Source of the DNA: an uncultured Opitutia bacterium
Lineage (GTDB): Bacteria; Verrucomicrobiota; Verrucomicrobiia; Opitutales; JABJCN01
Direction of reading: 5' to 3'
NCBI GenBank assembly: GCA_913046175.1
Contig: CAJWSN010000023.1
Span: forward strand, 1-11,760
DNA: 11,760 nt
Shown: positions 1-7,842 of the stretch, one piece after another
How the letters are laid out: each line of letters opens with the position of its first letter
How positions within the stretch are numbered: the first letter of the stretch is position 1
Position numbers and translations under genes: made by a program
Notes under the pieces: generated by a model
Seen by the model: only the letters and a program-made list of their open reading frames with translations
What the model was told of the DNA's origin: nothing
Databases searched by the model: none

Positions 1-5
1 CGTGA

Positions 6-245
6 TCCGATTCCGGTACCTTTTCTGAGCCGGTTAAATCGCTCACCAAGGTCGGTGAGGAAATTCATAGCTCTGCCTCAGCCGATACCTCCAATACTTG
101 TGACCCCCAAGCCGATGCTCCAGCGGGCGACGAATCCTCGGACAGTTCAGATTCTGCGGCGGATTCATCCGGCGTATCCAGCTCAAACGAGGATGTTGTC
201 GACGCTGATTTCGAAGTCGTCGAAGAAGAAAAACAGGACAAGTAG
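6..245 (+). CDS. dnaK: DnaK (Hsp70 chaperone), C-terminal tail only; frame interrupted at window edge
   Basis: The last 79 codons of a reading frame ending at TAG 243-245 look like the end of DnaK. A short helical piece (VKSLTKVGEEIH) is followed by a Ser/Asp/Ala-rich flexible linker and then the acidic terminus DVVDADFEVVEEEKQDK, which matches the conserved DnaK tail that Hsp70 uses as an accessory client or co-chaperone contact. DnaK is the cytosolic ATP-dependent chaperone, and its position 82 nt before groES fits a heat-shock cluster. Only the tail is visible, so no ATPase or peptide-binding motifs can be checked. Oddity: this frame meets an in-frame TGA at positions 3-5, so the gene cannot be read continuously from the window edge. 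A nearby indel (real or from assembly) or a degraded gene copy would explain this. The family call rests on the terminal motif alone. Confidence 0.68.
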   Translation, partial: SDSGTFSEPVKSLTKVGEEIHSSASADTSNTCDPQADAPAGDESSDSSDSAADSSGVSSSNEDVVDADFEVVEEEKQDK

Positions 246-327
246 TCTTCGTCTGCCTTTCCTCTCCCAAATTGGGATTTAGACTCAACAACCCCCCAAT
301 CTCATATCAACCATATAATCAACAACG

Positions 328-618
328 ATGAATAACATCAAACCATTAGGAGATCGTATCCTCGTAAAAATTCTCGAGGATGATGAACAAGTCAAGGATG
401 GCATTATCATTCCTGACTCCGCCAAGGAAAAGTCACAGGAGGCTGAAGTTGTCGCTTTAGGCACTGGCAAGAAGGATTCTGACGGCAAAGCCCAGGAATT
501 CGACGTCAATGTCGGCGACAAGGTCCTCATTAGCAAGTACGGTGGTACTGACGTCAAGCTCGACGGACAGACTCACCAGCTGCTTCGCGAAGACGACATT
601 CTCGGCATCATCGAGTAA
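328..618 (+). CDS. groES: Co-chaperonin GroES (Hsp10)
   Basis: This 96-residue protein has the usual GroES length and fold signature. It begins IKPLGDRILVK, has the mobile loop around residues 16-33 (EDDEQVKDGIIIPDSAKEK, with the GIIIPDSA hydrophobic GroEL-binding segment), and ends VKLDGQTHQLLREDDILGIIE. The heptameric GroES ring caps the GroEL cage in an ATP-dependent folding cycle in the cytosol. It lies 44 nt upstream of groEL on the same strand, the standard groESL arrangement. The ATG at 328 has no Shine-Dalgarno sequence in the A/C-rich leader before it. I see no CIRCE inverted repeat in the 82 nt separating it from the DnaK tail, so HrcA control from this spot is unlikely. Transcription could come from upstream of dnaK or from a local promoter. 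Confidence 0.97.
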   Translation: MNNIKPLGDRILVKILEDDEQVKDGIIIPDSAKEKSQEAEVVALGTGKKDSDGKAQEFDVNVGDKVLISKYGGTDVKLDGQTHQLLREDDILGIIE

Positions 619-662
619 ACCCTTCAAACATTAATCCACTAACTACCAAAAGCTAATTTATT

Positions 663-2309
<1,647 letters not shown>

Positions 2310-2345
2310 ACCGCTTCGGAAGCTATAGAATCTTCCCTTTACAAC

Positions 2346-2374
2346 AAAAGGCGTCCCATTACGGGGCGCCTTTT
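2346..2374. terminator. Bidirectional Rho-independent terminator between convergent groEL and metal operon
   Basis: A 12-bp stem pairs AAAAGGCGTCCC (2346-2357) with GGGGCGCCTTTT (2363-2374), with one G-T wobble and a 5-nt loop ATTAC. The GC-rich core is flanked by A4 on one side and T4 on the other, so the hairpin has a U-tract in either direction. It lies 36 nt after the groEL stop and 29 nt beyond the stop of the oppositely oriented permease gene, where a shared terminator would be expected. Confidence 0.9.
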
Positions 2375-2403
2375 GCTGTTTTGCCCTTATACGTTTTAAG
2401 AAA

Positions 2404-3699
2404 CTATCGGCTCCCGGATTCTGGAATCTCACTGCCGTGCGGGTCATGCCGTGGATGTCCAAGAGTGCGATCCACCTCGTCGGCCAAATCATGGGCATGC
2501 TCCAGTTGTTCGGCATGCAGGTGAATGTTTTCAGGGTCCAGGTTCGCCTCGTCAACCAGGTAGGATTCCCATAGTCGGTGTGCCCGCACCAATTCGACTG
2601 CACGCCTGTGGCCGGAATCGGTCAATGAAGTGACATTGTCCTGCCCTTGAATCAGTTTTTGTCGTGCCAGTTCCTTTAAAAGACTGCCGAGGCGCTTCAG
2701 GGTCAACCCCGCTCGGTCGCTGATCCTTTGTCGGGTTGCCTCTTCCCCGGAGTGCTGAATCCGGTGGACGGCCTTGAGTATGTCCTCGCCTTCAATGTGA
2801 CGTCGAATGCGGCGTTTGCGAAGCTTGTCAAAGACATAGCCATGCGTGGGACTGAAAAGCATCGATAGCGCAAAAATCAGGGTGGCCACAAGTACCATGC
2901 TTGGTCCGGATGGAGCGTTGATGGTGAAAGCCAAAATCATTCCCAGCATGGCCGAAAGACCCCCAAAAAAGCCGGCCAATACCAGCATCTGCCAAAACCG
3001 GTTTGTCAACTGGTAGGCCGCAGAGGCGGGGGTGATCACCATTGCCACGACCAGGATGACGCCCGTCGTCTTCAATCCTGCCACAACGGTCGCGGAAATC
3101 ATTCCCATCAGCAAGTAATGGAAGGCCATGACCGGCAAACCCATTGCCGTGGCCACCACCGGGTCAAAACTTATCAGCTTCATGGGGTGATAAAGGGTTG
3201 CGATTATGCCAATTACCACCACGGCAATGATCACCATCAGGACCAGATCATCCCGGCTGACTGCTTCGGGTATGCCGAACACAAAACATTTCAGGTCAAA
3301 GTGTGTCCCGCGGGGAAGATTTGATATCAGGATCAATCCAAGTGCGAAAAAAGCTGTGAAGACGATACCAATCGCGGAGTCCTCTTTGGTCCGGCTGCCG
3401 TGACTGACGACGTTGATGAGCACGGCCGTTGTCAACCCCGCCAGCAATGCGCCGAAAAGGAGCCCCATTATCCCCGTGTTATTGGTGAGCAGAAACGCAA
3501 TGACCACTCCTGGCAGGATTGCGTGGGAGAGGGCGTCCCCGATCAATGCCATGCGTCGCAGGACAACAAAACATCCCAGCACGCCGCAGGTTACTCCAAC
3601 CAGCACACTGGTCCACAGCCCTTCCGGGAGATAAGTGAATGGAAAAGCCCAAAGCTCTGGCTTGAAGTCAAACTCGGCCAGGACGTTGATCCCAGTCAT
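2404..3699 (-). CDS. Metal ABC transporter permease fused to a DtxR/MntR-type repressor (YtgCR-like)
   Basis: This 431-residue protein has two parts. Residues ~20-290 form a polytopic ABC-3 family permease (ZnuB/MntB/TroC type) with the family segments CFVVLRRMALIGDALSHAILPG and VVAMVITPASAAYQL. A basic linker (291-301, DKLRKRRIRRH) leads into a winged helix (~303-365), then a metal-binding and dimerisation domain with the family motifs HRLWESYLVDE (374-384), HAEQLEH (395-401) and GHPRHDPHG (414-422). Against B. subtilis MntR the metal ligands line up as D306, H374, E397, E400 and H401; the Glu11 position is K309. In Chlamydia trachomatis the fusion YtgCR is cleaved to release the iron-dependent repressor YtgR. 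The gene order here (binding protein, ATPase, permease-repressor) matches ytgA-ytgB-ytgCR, but no second permease follows. It starts 1 nt after the ATPase stop (TAAGATG), with AGGA 8 nt before the ATG. I infer a transporter that also regulates its own operon; the metal (Mn, Fe or Zn) is undecided. Confidence 0.93.
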   Translation of the reverse strand: MTGINVLAEFDFKPELWAFPFTYLPEGLWTSVLVGVTCGVLGCFVVLRRMALIGDALSHAILPGVVIAFLLTNNTGIMGLLFGALLAGLTTAVLINVVSHGSRTKEDSAIGIVFTAFFALGLILISNLPRGTHFDLKCFVFGIPEAVSRDDLVLMVIIAVVVIGIIATLYHPMKLISFDPVVATAMGLPVMAFHYLLMGMISATVVAGLKTTGVILVVAMVITPASAAYQLTNRFWQMLVLAGFFGGLSAMLGMILAFTINAPSGPSMVLVATLIFALSMLFSPTHGYVFDKLRKRRIRRHIEGEDILKAVHRIQHSGEEATRQRISDRAGLTLKRLGSLLKELARQKLIQGQDNVTSLTDSGHRRAVELVRAHRLWESYLVDEANLDPENIHLHAEQLEHAHDLADEVDRTLGHPRHDPHGSEIPESGSR

Positions 3700-3700
3700 C

Positions 3701-4498
3701 TTACAATTCCTGCTTCAGGGCAAACTCAGCCTGGTCCAACAGGCTCAAACGCCCGCCGTAAGTCTTTCGCAGGTTTTGTTCGGTTGCCGTGAGGCTGGGC
3801 GACCCGTAAGCCACCACGCGTTGATTGAGTAGGAGAAGTTGATTGTAGCGATCCAGTACCGAAAGGTCATGGTTGACCACGAGCAGGGTGTGTCCCTTGG
3901 CGGCCAAGTCGTCCATCAGGATGAAGATTGCACTTTCGGTTGCTGCGTCCACACCACCGAACGGTTCGTCAAGGAAAAGGATTTCTGCTTTTTGGCAAAG
4001 TGCACGTGCAAGAAAGATTCGTTGCTGCTGGCCACCAGAAAGTTGGCGTATATGGCGTTTACTGTAGGGGGTCATTCCAACAGTTTCCAATGCTTGCATG
4101 GCTTCCTCCCTGTGGCGTTTCCCTGGACGCCGGAACCAGCCGAGCCTGCCATAATGGCCCATCATGACCACATCCAGGACGGTTACAGGGAAGTCCCAGT
4201 CAACAGCTTCCGTTTGTGGCACGTATCCGAGAAGATGGCGGGATTCCAGGATAGGTTGATCATGGTATCGTATTTCCCCTGCATCCGGCTCAATCAAGCC
4301 GAGCATGGTCTTGAGCAAGGTGCTTTTTCCCGCCCCGTTGGGACCCACAACACCCACGATCTGCCCCTTGGGTACATTCATGGAGATGGAGCGCAGAACG
4401 GGTTTCTCCCGATAGGAAACCGTGACATCCCGAAGGTGGATGGCGATTTTTGCCTTCTCCCCAGATACATCCGGATTTGTAGACTGAACGTTTTGCAT
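3701..4498 (-). CDS. Metal ABC transporter ATP-binding protein (MntA/ZnuC/YtgB type)
   Basis: This 265-residue nucleotide-binding subunit powers uptake of a divalent metal through the adjacent permease at the cytoplasmic membrane. Walker A is GPNGAGKST (52-60), the Q-loop is YVPQTEAVDWDFP with Q95, the ABC signature is LSGGQQQR (153-160), Walker B is ILFLDEP (173-179) with catalytic E178, and the H-loop His is H210 (VVNHDLSVL). The Q-loop segment PQ..xVDWDFPVTV and the LGWFRRP stretch are typical of Mn/Zn/Fe chelate-type (TroB/MntA-like) ATPases. The last ~25 residues extend past the ATPase core. The ATG at 4498 lacks a Shine-Dalgarno sequence and sits 7 nt after the binding-protein stop, so translational coupling is likely. 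Downstream spacing to the permease is 1 nt. The metal cannot be decided from this subunit. Confidence 0.95.
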   Translation of the reverse strand: MQNVQSTNPDVSGEKAKIAIHLRDVTVSYREKPVLRSISMNVPKGQIVGVVGPNGAGKSTLLKTMLGLIEPDAGEIRYHDQPILESRHLLGYVPQTEAVDWDFPVTVLDVVMMGHYGRLGWFRRPGKRHREEAMQALETVGMTPYSKRHIRQLSGGQQQRIFLARALCQKAEILFLDEPFGGVDAATESAIFILMDDLAAKGHTLLVVNHDLSVLDRYNQLLLLNQRVVAYGSPSLTATEQNLRKTYGGRLSLLDQAEFALKQEL

Positions 4499-4505
4499 GC
4501 AAAAG

Positions 4506-5453
4506 TTATTTGAGGGTGTCAGCCAGGGTGGACAGATTGTGCTTCATCATGTGAATGTATGTGTCCGCAACACTTCCAGGTTCGCCCAGGGAGTCACTGT
4601 ATAGTGTGCCGCCAATCTTTGCCCCGCTGGACTTGGCGATTTGCTGGATCATGTTGTTTAGAGCATCACGGACCGAGGTTTCCACAAAAAGTGCCTTGGC
4701 CCCACGTTCCTTGACCAAGGTCTCCAGTTTCAGGCGATCCTGTGGGGCTGGGTCCTGCTCCGTGGAAATGCCCGCCACGGCGTAGACTTCAATGTCAAAA
4801 GCTTTCCCGAAATATTGGAAAGCGTCGTGGCTGGTTACCATGATTCGCTGCTCTCTCGGGATTGCTGCGACTACCTTCTTTCCCCAGGCAAACAATTCAT
4901 CCAGTTCCTTCATGTAGGCTTTCGCGCGGTTGTTGTAGGTTTCCACATTATCCGGGTCGATCCCGGAAAGGGCGTCCCGTGCTTTCTCGACATAGATCTT
5001 GAAGTACTCCGGGTTGAACCAGCAGTGGGGATCAGGGGCTCCTGCTGCGTCCTCGCTGCCCAGCGTTACGATGCGTGGATCCTCCGCGAGTCGGGATACC
5101 CTGCCCCGGGCCTTCTCCTCGATGACATGCCCCACCTGAGCCTCCAGGTGCAGGCCGTTCATCAAGATCAAGTCCGCTTCAATGATCAACTTTGTGTCGT
5201 GGGGTTTCAGTTCGTAGATGTGCGGGTCCTCTCCGGCCTTCATGATGCCACGCAAATCCAGTAAATCCCCGGCCAGGACTTTGCCAATGTCGTGAATCAT
5301 GGTGGTGGTGCAGACGACCATTTTTTTACCGGTTCCAATTGGATCGGCAGACTGCTCACCGTTGCTGCAACCACTCAAGATCAACCCAATGGGCACGGCC
5401 AGTCCCACGAGCAACTTTTTCAGGCGCTTCAAGTTTTGTCTTAAACAAATCAT
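4506..5453 (-). CDS. Metal-binding lipoprotein of ABC transporter (TroA/ZnuA/YtgA type)
   Basis: This 315-residue cluster A-I binding protein captures a divalent metal outside the membrane and delivers it to the neighbouring permease. The N-terminus has a basic region, a hydrophobic stretch and a lipobox LSGC with the lipidated Cys at residue 29. Four candidate metal ligands are visible: H78 (GEDPHIYELKP), H143 (DPHCWFNP), H209 (TSHDAFQYF) and D287 (YSDSLG). Three His plus one Asp is the TroA-like set; MntC and PsaA have Glu at the third position. The His/acid-rich loop common in high-affinity ZnuA proteins is absent, so Mn, Fe or broader specificity is plausible. It is the first gene of the operon, with AGGA 7 nt before ATG 5453 and a perfect palindrome 23 nt upstream. 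Operon order matches chlamydial ytgABCR. Confidence 0.94.
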   Translation of the reverse strand: MICLRQNLKRLKKLLVGLAVPIGLILSGCSNGEQSADPIGTGKKMVVCTTTMIHDIGKVLAGDLLDLRGIMKAGEDPHIYELKPHDTKLIIEADLILMNGLHLEAQVGHVIEEKARGRVSRLAEDPRIVTLGSEDAAGAPDPHCWFNPEYFKIYVEKARDALSGIDPDNVETYNNRAKAYMKELDELFAWGKKVVAAIPREQRIMVTSHDAFQYFGKAFDIEVYAVAGISTEQDPAPQDRLKLETLVKERGAKALFVETSVRDALNNMIQQIAKSSGAKIGGTLYSDSLGEPGSVADTYIHMMKHNLSTLADTLK

Positions 5454-5475
5454 TTGTCCTATTCTTGAAACTATT

Positions 5476-5495
5476 GACTTTGATTAATCAAAGTC
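5476..5495. promoter_or_regulatory. Perfect 20-bp palindrome, candidate operator for the metal operon
   Basis: The half-sites GACTTTGATT and AATCAAAGTC form a perfect inverted repeat with no spacer, starting 23 nt upstream of the binding-lipoprotein ATG. The size and symmetry suit a dimeric DtxR/MntR-family repressor, and the operon's third gene encodes exactly such a domain, so autoregulation is the natural inference. Upstream on the same strand is a perfect -35 hexamer TTGACA (complement of 5521-5526), but no convincing -10 hexamer at 16-18 nt, so the promoter itself is not defined. A further TCAAAG half-site-like sequence lies at 5523-5528. Confidence 0.72.
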
Positions 5496-5610
5496 TGAAG
5501 GCAATGAATTCAAAATCTTTTGTCAAAGCAAAATCCCGCTCGTTGATTTATTCCGTAAAACCTTCCCCGATGACGGATTCATCAAGGGACAGCTGGAAAT
5601 GCGAGGTTGC

Positions 5611-6531
5611 CTATGAGCGAGTAAGCACTCCCTCGCTGTCCAGACGCCCGATCAATTGTCGGATCGCCTTGGCTCGATTGAGGATGTACAGATGGAACCC
5701 TGGTGCATTTTTTTCCAGCAGGGCACGAACCTGTTCATGAGCCCAGTCGATGCCGACATCCTGTGCAACGGATGCGTCCTCGCCTGCGATTTTGAGGCGA
5801 TCCTCGAGGCCTTTGGGCAGTTTTGCGTTGCACATTGCACAAAACCGGCGGACCTGGGGCAGGTTCAGCACTGGTAGAATCCCGGGAATAACGGGAACTC
5901 CAATATCCGCCTTTCTACAGGCATCGACAAATTTGAAATACGCTGCGTTGTCAAAGAACAATTGCGTCGTTATAAACGTGGCTCCGGCGCGGACCTTTCG
6001 GGCAAGGTTAGCAATATCCTCGTCAGGGGAGGGCGCCTCGGGATGTGTCTCCGGATATCCTGCGACCCCGATGCTGATGTCCGCGTGCAGCTCCTGGATC
6101 AGTGCCACGAGTTCGTTGGCGTAATGAAGCCCTTCCGGATGCGGCTTGAAATTGGTTTCTCCTTTTGGTGGATCTCCTCGCAGCGCCATGATGTTGCGAA
6201 AGCCTGACTCGTGGAACTCGTCGATGATTTCCCGAAGCTCGGCCTTGGAGTGGCCGACACAGGTCAGGTGTGGCATGACCCGGAAACCAAATTCCTCCTG
6301 CAGCATTCGTGCATATTTCAACGAAGAGTCACGGGTGCTTCCGCCAGCCCCATACGTGATCGACACAAAATCGGGCTCAAGCCTTTGTATTTCGGCTGCG
6401 GCCCTGAGCATCCGATCCCCTGCGGCTTCATCCTTCGGAGGAAAGAACTCCACCGAACGCAGGGGGCGTCCTTCTTCCAGTAACGAACCGATGGAAAGGG
6501 ATTCCTTCATAATGTCAGGGGGAGATTTCAC
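5611..6531 (-). CDS. metF: 5,10-methylenetetrahydrofolate reductase
   Basis: This protein of up to 306 residues is a MetF-type TIM barrel. It reduces 5,10-methylene-THF to 5-methyl-THF with FAD and NAD(P)H, supplying the methyl group for methionine synthesis in the cytosol. Key residues are visible: the catalytic Glu in SVEFFPP (E28), the TYGAGGSTRD flavin-site motif (59-68), D120 in ALRGDPP and the TTQLFFD segment (188-194, with Q190). The C-terminal segment GFHLYILNRAKAI is also characteristic. Start choice: GTG at 6531 has AAGG 6 nt upstream, whereas the ATG at 6510 (299 residues) has no visible ribosome-binding site, so I slightly prefer GTG. The start lies only 16 nt after the 3' CCA of a tRNA-Pro on the same strand. 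I see no SAM riboswitch or MetJ-type repeat. The gap to the metal operon (157 nt) holds no strong terminator. Confidence 0.97.
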   Translation of the reverse strand: MKSPPDIMKESLSIGSLLEEGRPLRSVEFFPPKDEAAGDRMLRAAAEIQRLEPDFVSITYGAGGSTRDSSLKYARMLQEEFGFRVMPHLTCVGHSKAELREIIDEFHESGFRNIMALRGDPPKGETNFKPHPEGLHYANELVALIQELHADISIGVAGYPETHPEAPSPDEDIANLARKVRAGATFITTQLFFDNAAYFKFVDACRKADIGVPVIPGILPVLNLPQVRRFCAMCNAKLPKGLEDRLKIAGEDASVAQDVGIDWAHEQVRALLEKNAPGFHLYILNRAKAIRQLIGRLDSEGVLTRS

Positions 6532-6547
6532 CTTGAGCCTTCAAAAA

Positions 6548-6624
6548 TGGTCGGGGCGACTGGATTCGAACCAGCGACCTCTGCGTCCCGAACGCAGCGC
6601 TCTGCCAGGCTGAGCTACGCCCCG
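6548..6624 (-). tRNA. tRNA-Pro (anticodon CGG)
   Basis: Read on the minus strand, the 77 nt form a complete cloverleaf. The acceptor stem is CGGGGCG/CGCCCCG with discriminator A and an encoded CCA (6548-6550). The D stem is GCTC/GAGC, the anticodon stem CTGCG/CGCAG with loop TTCGGGA (anticodon CGG at 6588-6590, reading CCG), and the T arm GCTGG-TTCGAAT-CCAGT with one G-T pair. The C1 start and GG at positions 35-36 fit bacterial proline tRNAs. Upstream on the same strand are a weak -35-like TTGATC (complement of 6675-6680) and a -10-like ATACTA or TACTAA near 6650-6656. No terminator separates it from metF. Confidence 0.96.
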
Positions 6625-6724
6625 TTTTCTTTTTTAAGAAAAAGGGCGGATTAGTATGTCCTTGGCGGGGGAAAGATCAAGACACAATCTTGGGTGCACC
6701 AAGCCCTTTTCTTGCAGGTTCGGG

Positions 6725-6789
6725 CCAATCCAAAACGACCTCTCGGGTTATCATCGAACCGGCGAAACACTTTTTCGTTGCCGGATTGG
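6725..6789. repeat. Inverted repeat CCAATCC / GGATTGG upstream of the oxidoreductase gene
   Basis: CCAATCC (6725-6731) and GGATTGG (6783-6789) form a perfect 7-bp inverted repeat around an imperfect internal hairpin (CCGGCGAAA at 6759-6767 against TTTCG at 6773-6777 and GCCGG at 6780-6784, with a 3-nt bulge). It sits in the 224-nt intergenic stretch between tRNA-Pro and the oxidoreductase and could be a regulatory site for either. Short arms mean chance is possible. I see no other clear signal in that stretch. Confidence 0.3.
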
Positions 6790-6848
6790 GCTGGCTTTGA
6801 ATGCTCGCTGGTCGTCATGAAGTGGAACTTCTAGCAGCAGGCCAGACC

Positions 6849-7820
6849 ATGAACACAGTCAAAGTTGGATTTATTGGAGCGGGGGATATTGCCCTATTGC
6901 ATGCGGAGGGTATTGCAGAGACCCCGGGAGTTGAATTGAAGGGGCTATGGAACCGTACCCGCAGTACCGCAGAGGACAAGGCGACAAAGTTCGGATGTCA
7001 GGTCTACGACACAGCCGATGACCTCGTGAATGACCCGGGGATTGATGTTGTTTACGTCCTTACGAACCTTGAGACACACTTGGAGTATTCCCTTTTGGCC
7101 ATCAATGCCGGGAAGCACACCCTGGTGGAGAAACCGGTGGGACAGACCGTGGATGAGATTCGGCAGGTTCAGGCGGCGGCGGAGAAGGCTGGAGTGCAGT
7201 GTGCCCCTGTACATAATTACATCTATGAGGATGGCGTGCGTCGGACCAAGGAATTGATTGATTCCGGCAAGCTGGGCAAGATCACCTCGCTCTATGTCCT
7301 TTACAATATTCACCACCCGGAAGAGGTTTGTGCGCGTTATCCGGGAGTCATCCGACAGATTCTGACGCACCACTCATACATTTCACAGTTTTTGGTGGGG
7401 ACGCCGGAAACGGTTTCCTGCATCAAGGCCACCATCAATGATGGCTCTGTTCCCCAGGAGAATATTGCCATGGTCACATTGCAGCTTTCCAGCGGGACCC
7501 TCTGCCATCTTTGTGCCAGCTTTGCCAACGACGACCACGCCGGCGATCCCTGGACCTGCATGATCAAGGTCATCGGCCAGAAGGGAGCCACACGCTACAG
7601 TTATCGTGACTGGGTGGAGAACACACCGGCGGTTGTTCATTCCCAGACGTATTCCGCTTATCCCTACACAATCAAGAACGTGGGCCGCTACTTTATTGAG
7701 GAGTGCATCGGTCGTGGTGCCAAGCCGCTTTCCACCCTCGAGGATGCCTTGGTCTGCCAGCAGGTTATTGAGGCGTGTGAGGCATCAGCAGAGGAGGGCA
7801 GGCACGTGCGGATTGGGTAG
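6849..7820 (+). CDS. Gfo/Idh/MocA family NAD(P)-dependent oxidoreductase
   Basis: This 323-residue protein has an N-terminal Rossmann domain and a C-terminal alpha/beta substrate domain. The nucleotide loop is VGFIGAGDIALLHAEGI (6-22), and the family motif VEKPVGQT is at 93-100 (EKP at 94-96, with the conserved Lys). The family oxidises or reduces sugar, inositol or polyol derivatives in the cytosol; the substrate cannot be named here. The usual catalytic Asp-x3-His pattern is altered: in GVIRQILTHHSYI (166-178) the His is present, but Gln or Ile occupies the Asp position, so activity may differ from classical members. I place the start at ATG 6849 because the Rossmann strand follows four residues later. 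A longer start at 6801 would add 16 residues unlike the family and has no better ribosome-binding site. Transcribed alone; convergent with the VIT-domain gene. Confidence 0.9.
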   Translation: MNTVKVGFIGAGDIALLHAEGIAETPGVELKGLWNRTRSTAEDKATKFGCQVYDTADDLVNDPGIDVVYVLTNLETHLEYSLLAINAGKHTLVEKPVGQTVDEIRQVQAAAEKAGVQCAPVHNYIYEDGVRRTKELIDSGKLGKITSLYVLYNIHHPEEVCARYPGVIRQILTHHSYISQFLVGTPETVSCIKATINDGSVPQENIAMVTLQLSSGTLCHLCASFANDDHAGDPWTCMIKVIGQKGATRYSYRDWVENTPAVVHSQTYSAYPYTIKNVGRYFIEECIGRGAKPLSTLEDALVCQQVIEACEASAEEGRHVRIG

Positions 7821-7837
7821 GTGAGACCCTCCTCTGC
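7788..7837. terminator. 11-bp inverted repeat spanning the convergent gene ends (possible terminator)
   Basis: GCAGAGGAGGG (7788-7798) and CCCTCCTCTGC (7827-7837) are perfect complements separated by 28 nt, which themselves contain the palindrome GCACGTGC (7802-7809). The structure straddles the oxidoreductase stop codon and ends 6 nt before the stop of the facing gene, in a 22-nt intergenic gap. There is no real U-tract on either side, so it is an atypical terminator, or an RNA-stabilising 3' structure. Confidence 0.45.
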
Positions 7838-7842
7838 CCAGT

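Noticed and set aside
314..319. TATAAT 8 nt before the groES ATG, suggesting a near-leaderless promoter
   Set aside because: No -35 hexamer or extended -10 accompanies it, and the leader is A/T-rich enough for a chance match.
3839..4513. Open frame of 224 codons on the plus strand, antisense to the ATPase gene
   Set aside because: It lies opposite a clear ABC ATPase gene, shows no recognisable protein motif, and is explained as a shadow frame.
5569..5583. Small hairpin GATGA/TCATC after metF as a terminator
   Set aside because: Only 5 bp with no U-tract; too weak to call.
6629..6644. CTTTTT/AAAAAG inverted repeat just upstream of tRNA-Pro
   Set aside because: Homopolymer-rich low-complexity sequence near the tRNA transcription start; pairing is likely incidental.
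6801..6848. Longer start for the oxidoreductase adding 16 residues
   Set aside because: The Rossmann fold begins right after the ATG at 6849, and the extra residues do not resemble the family N-terminus.
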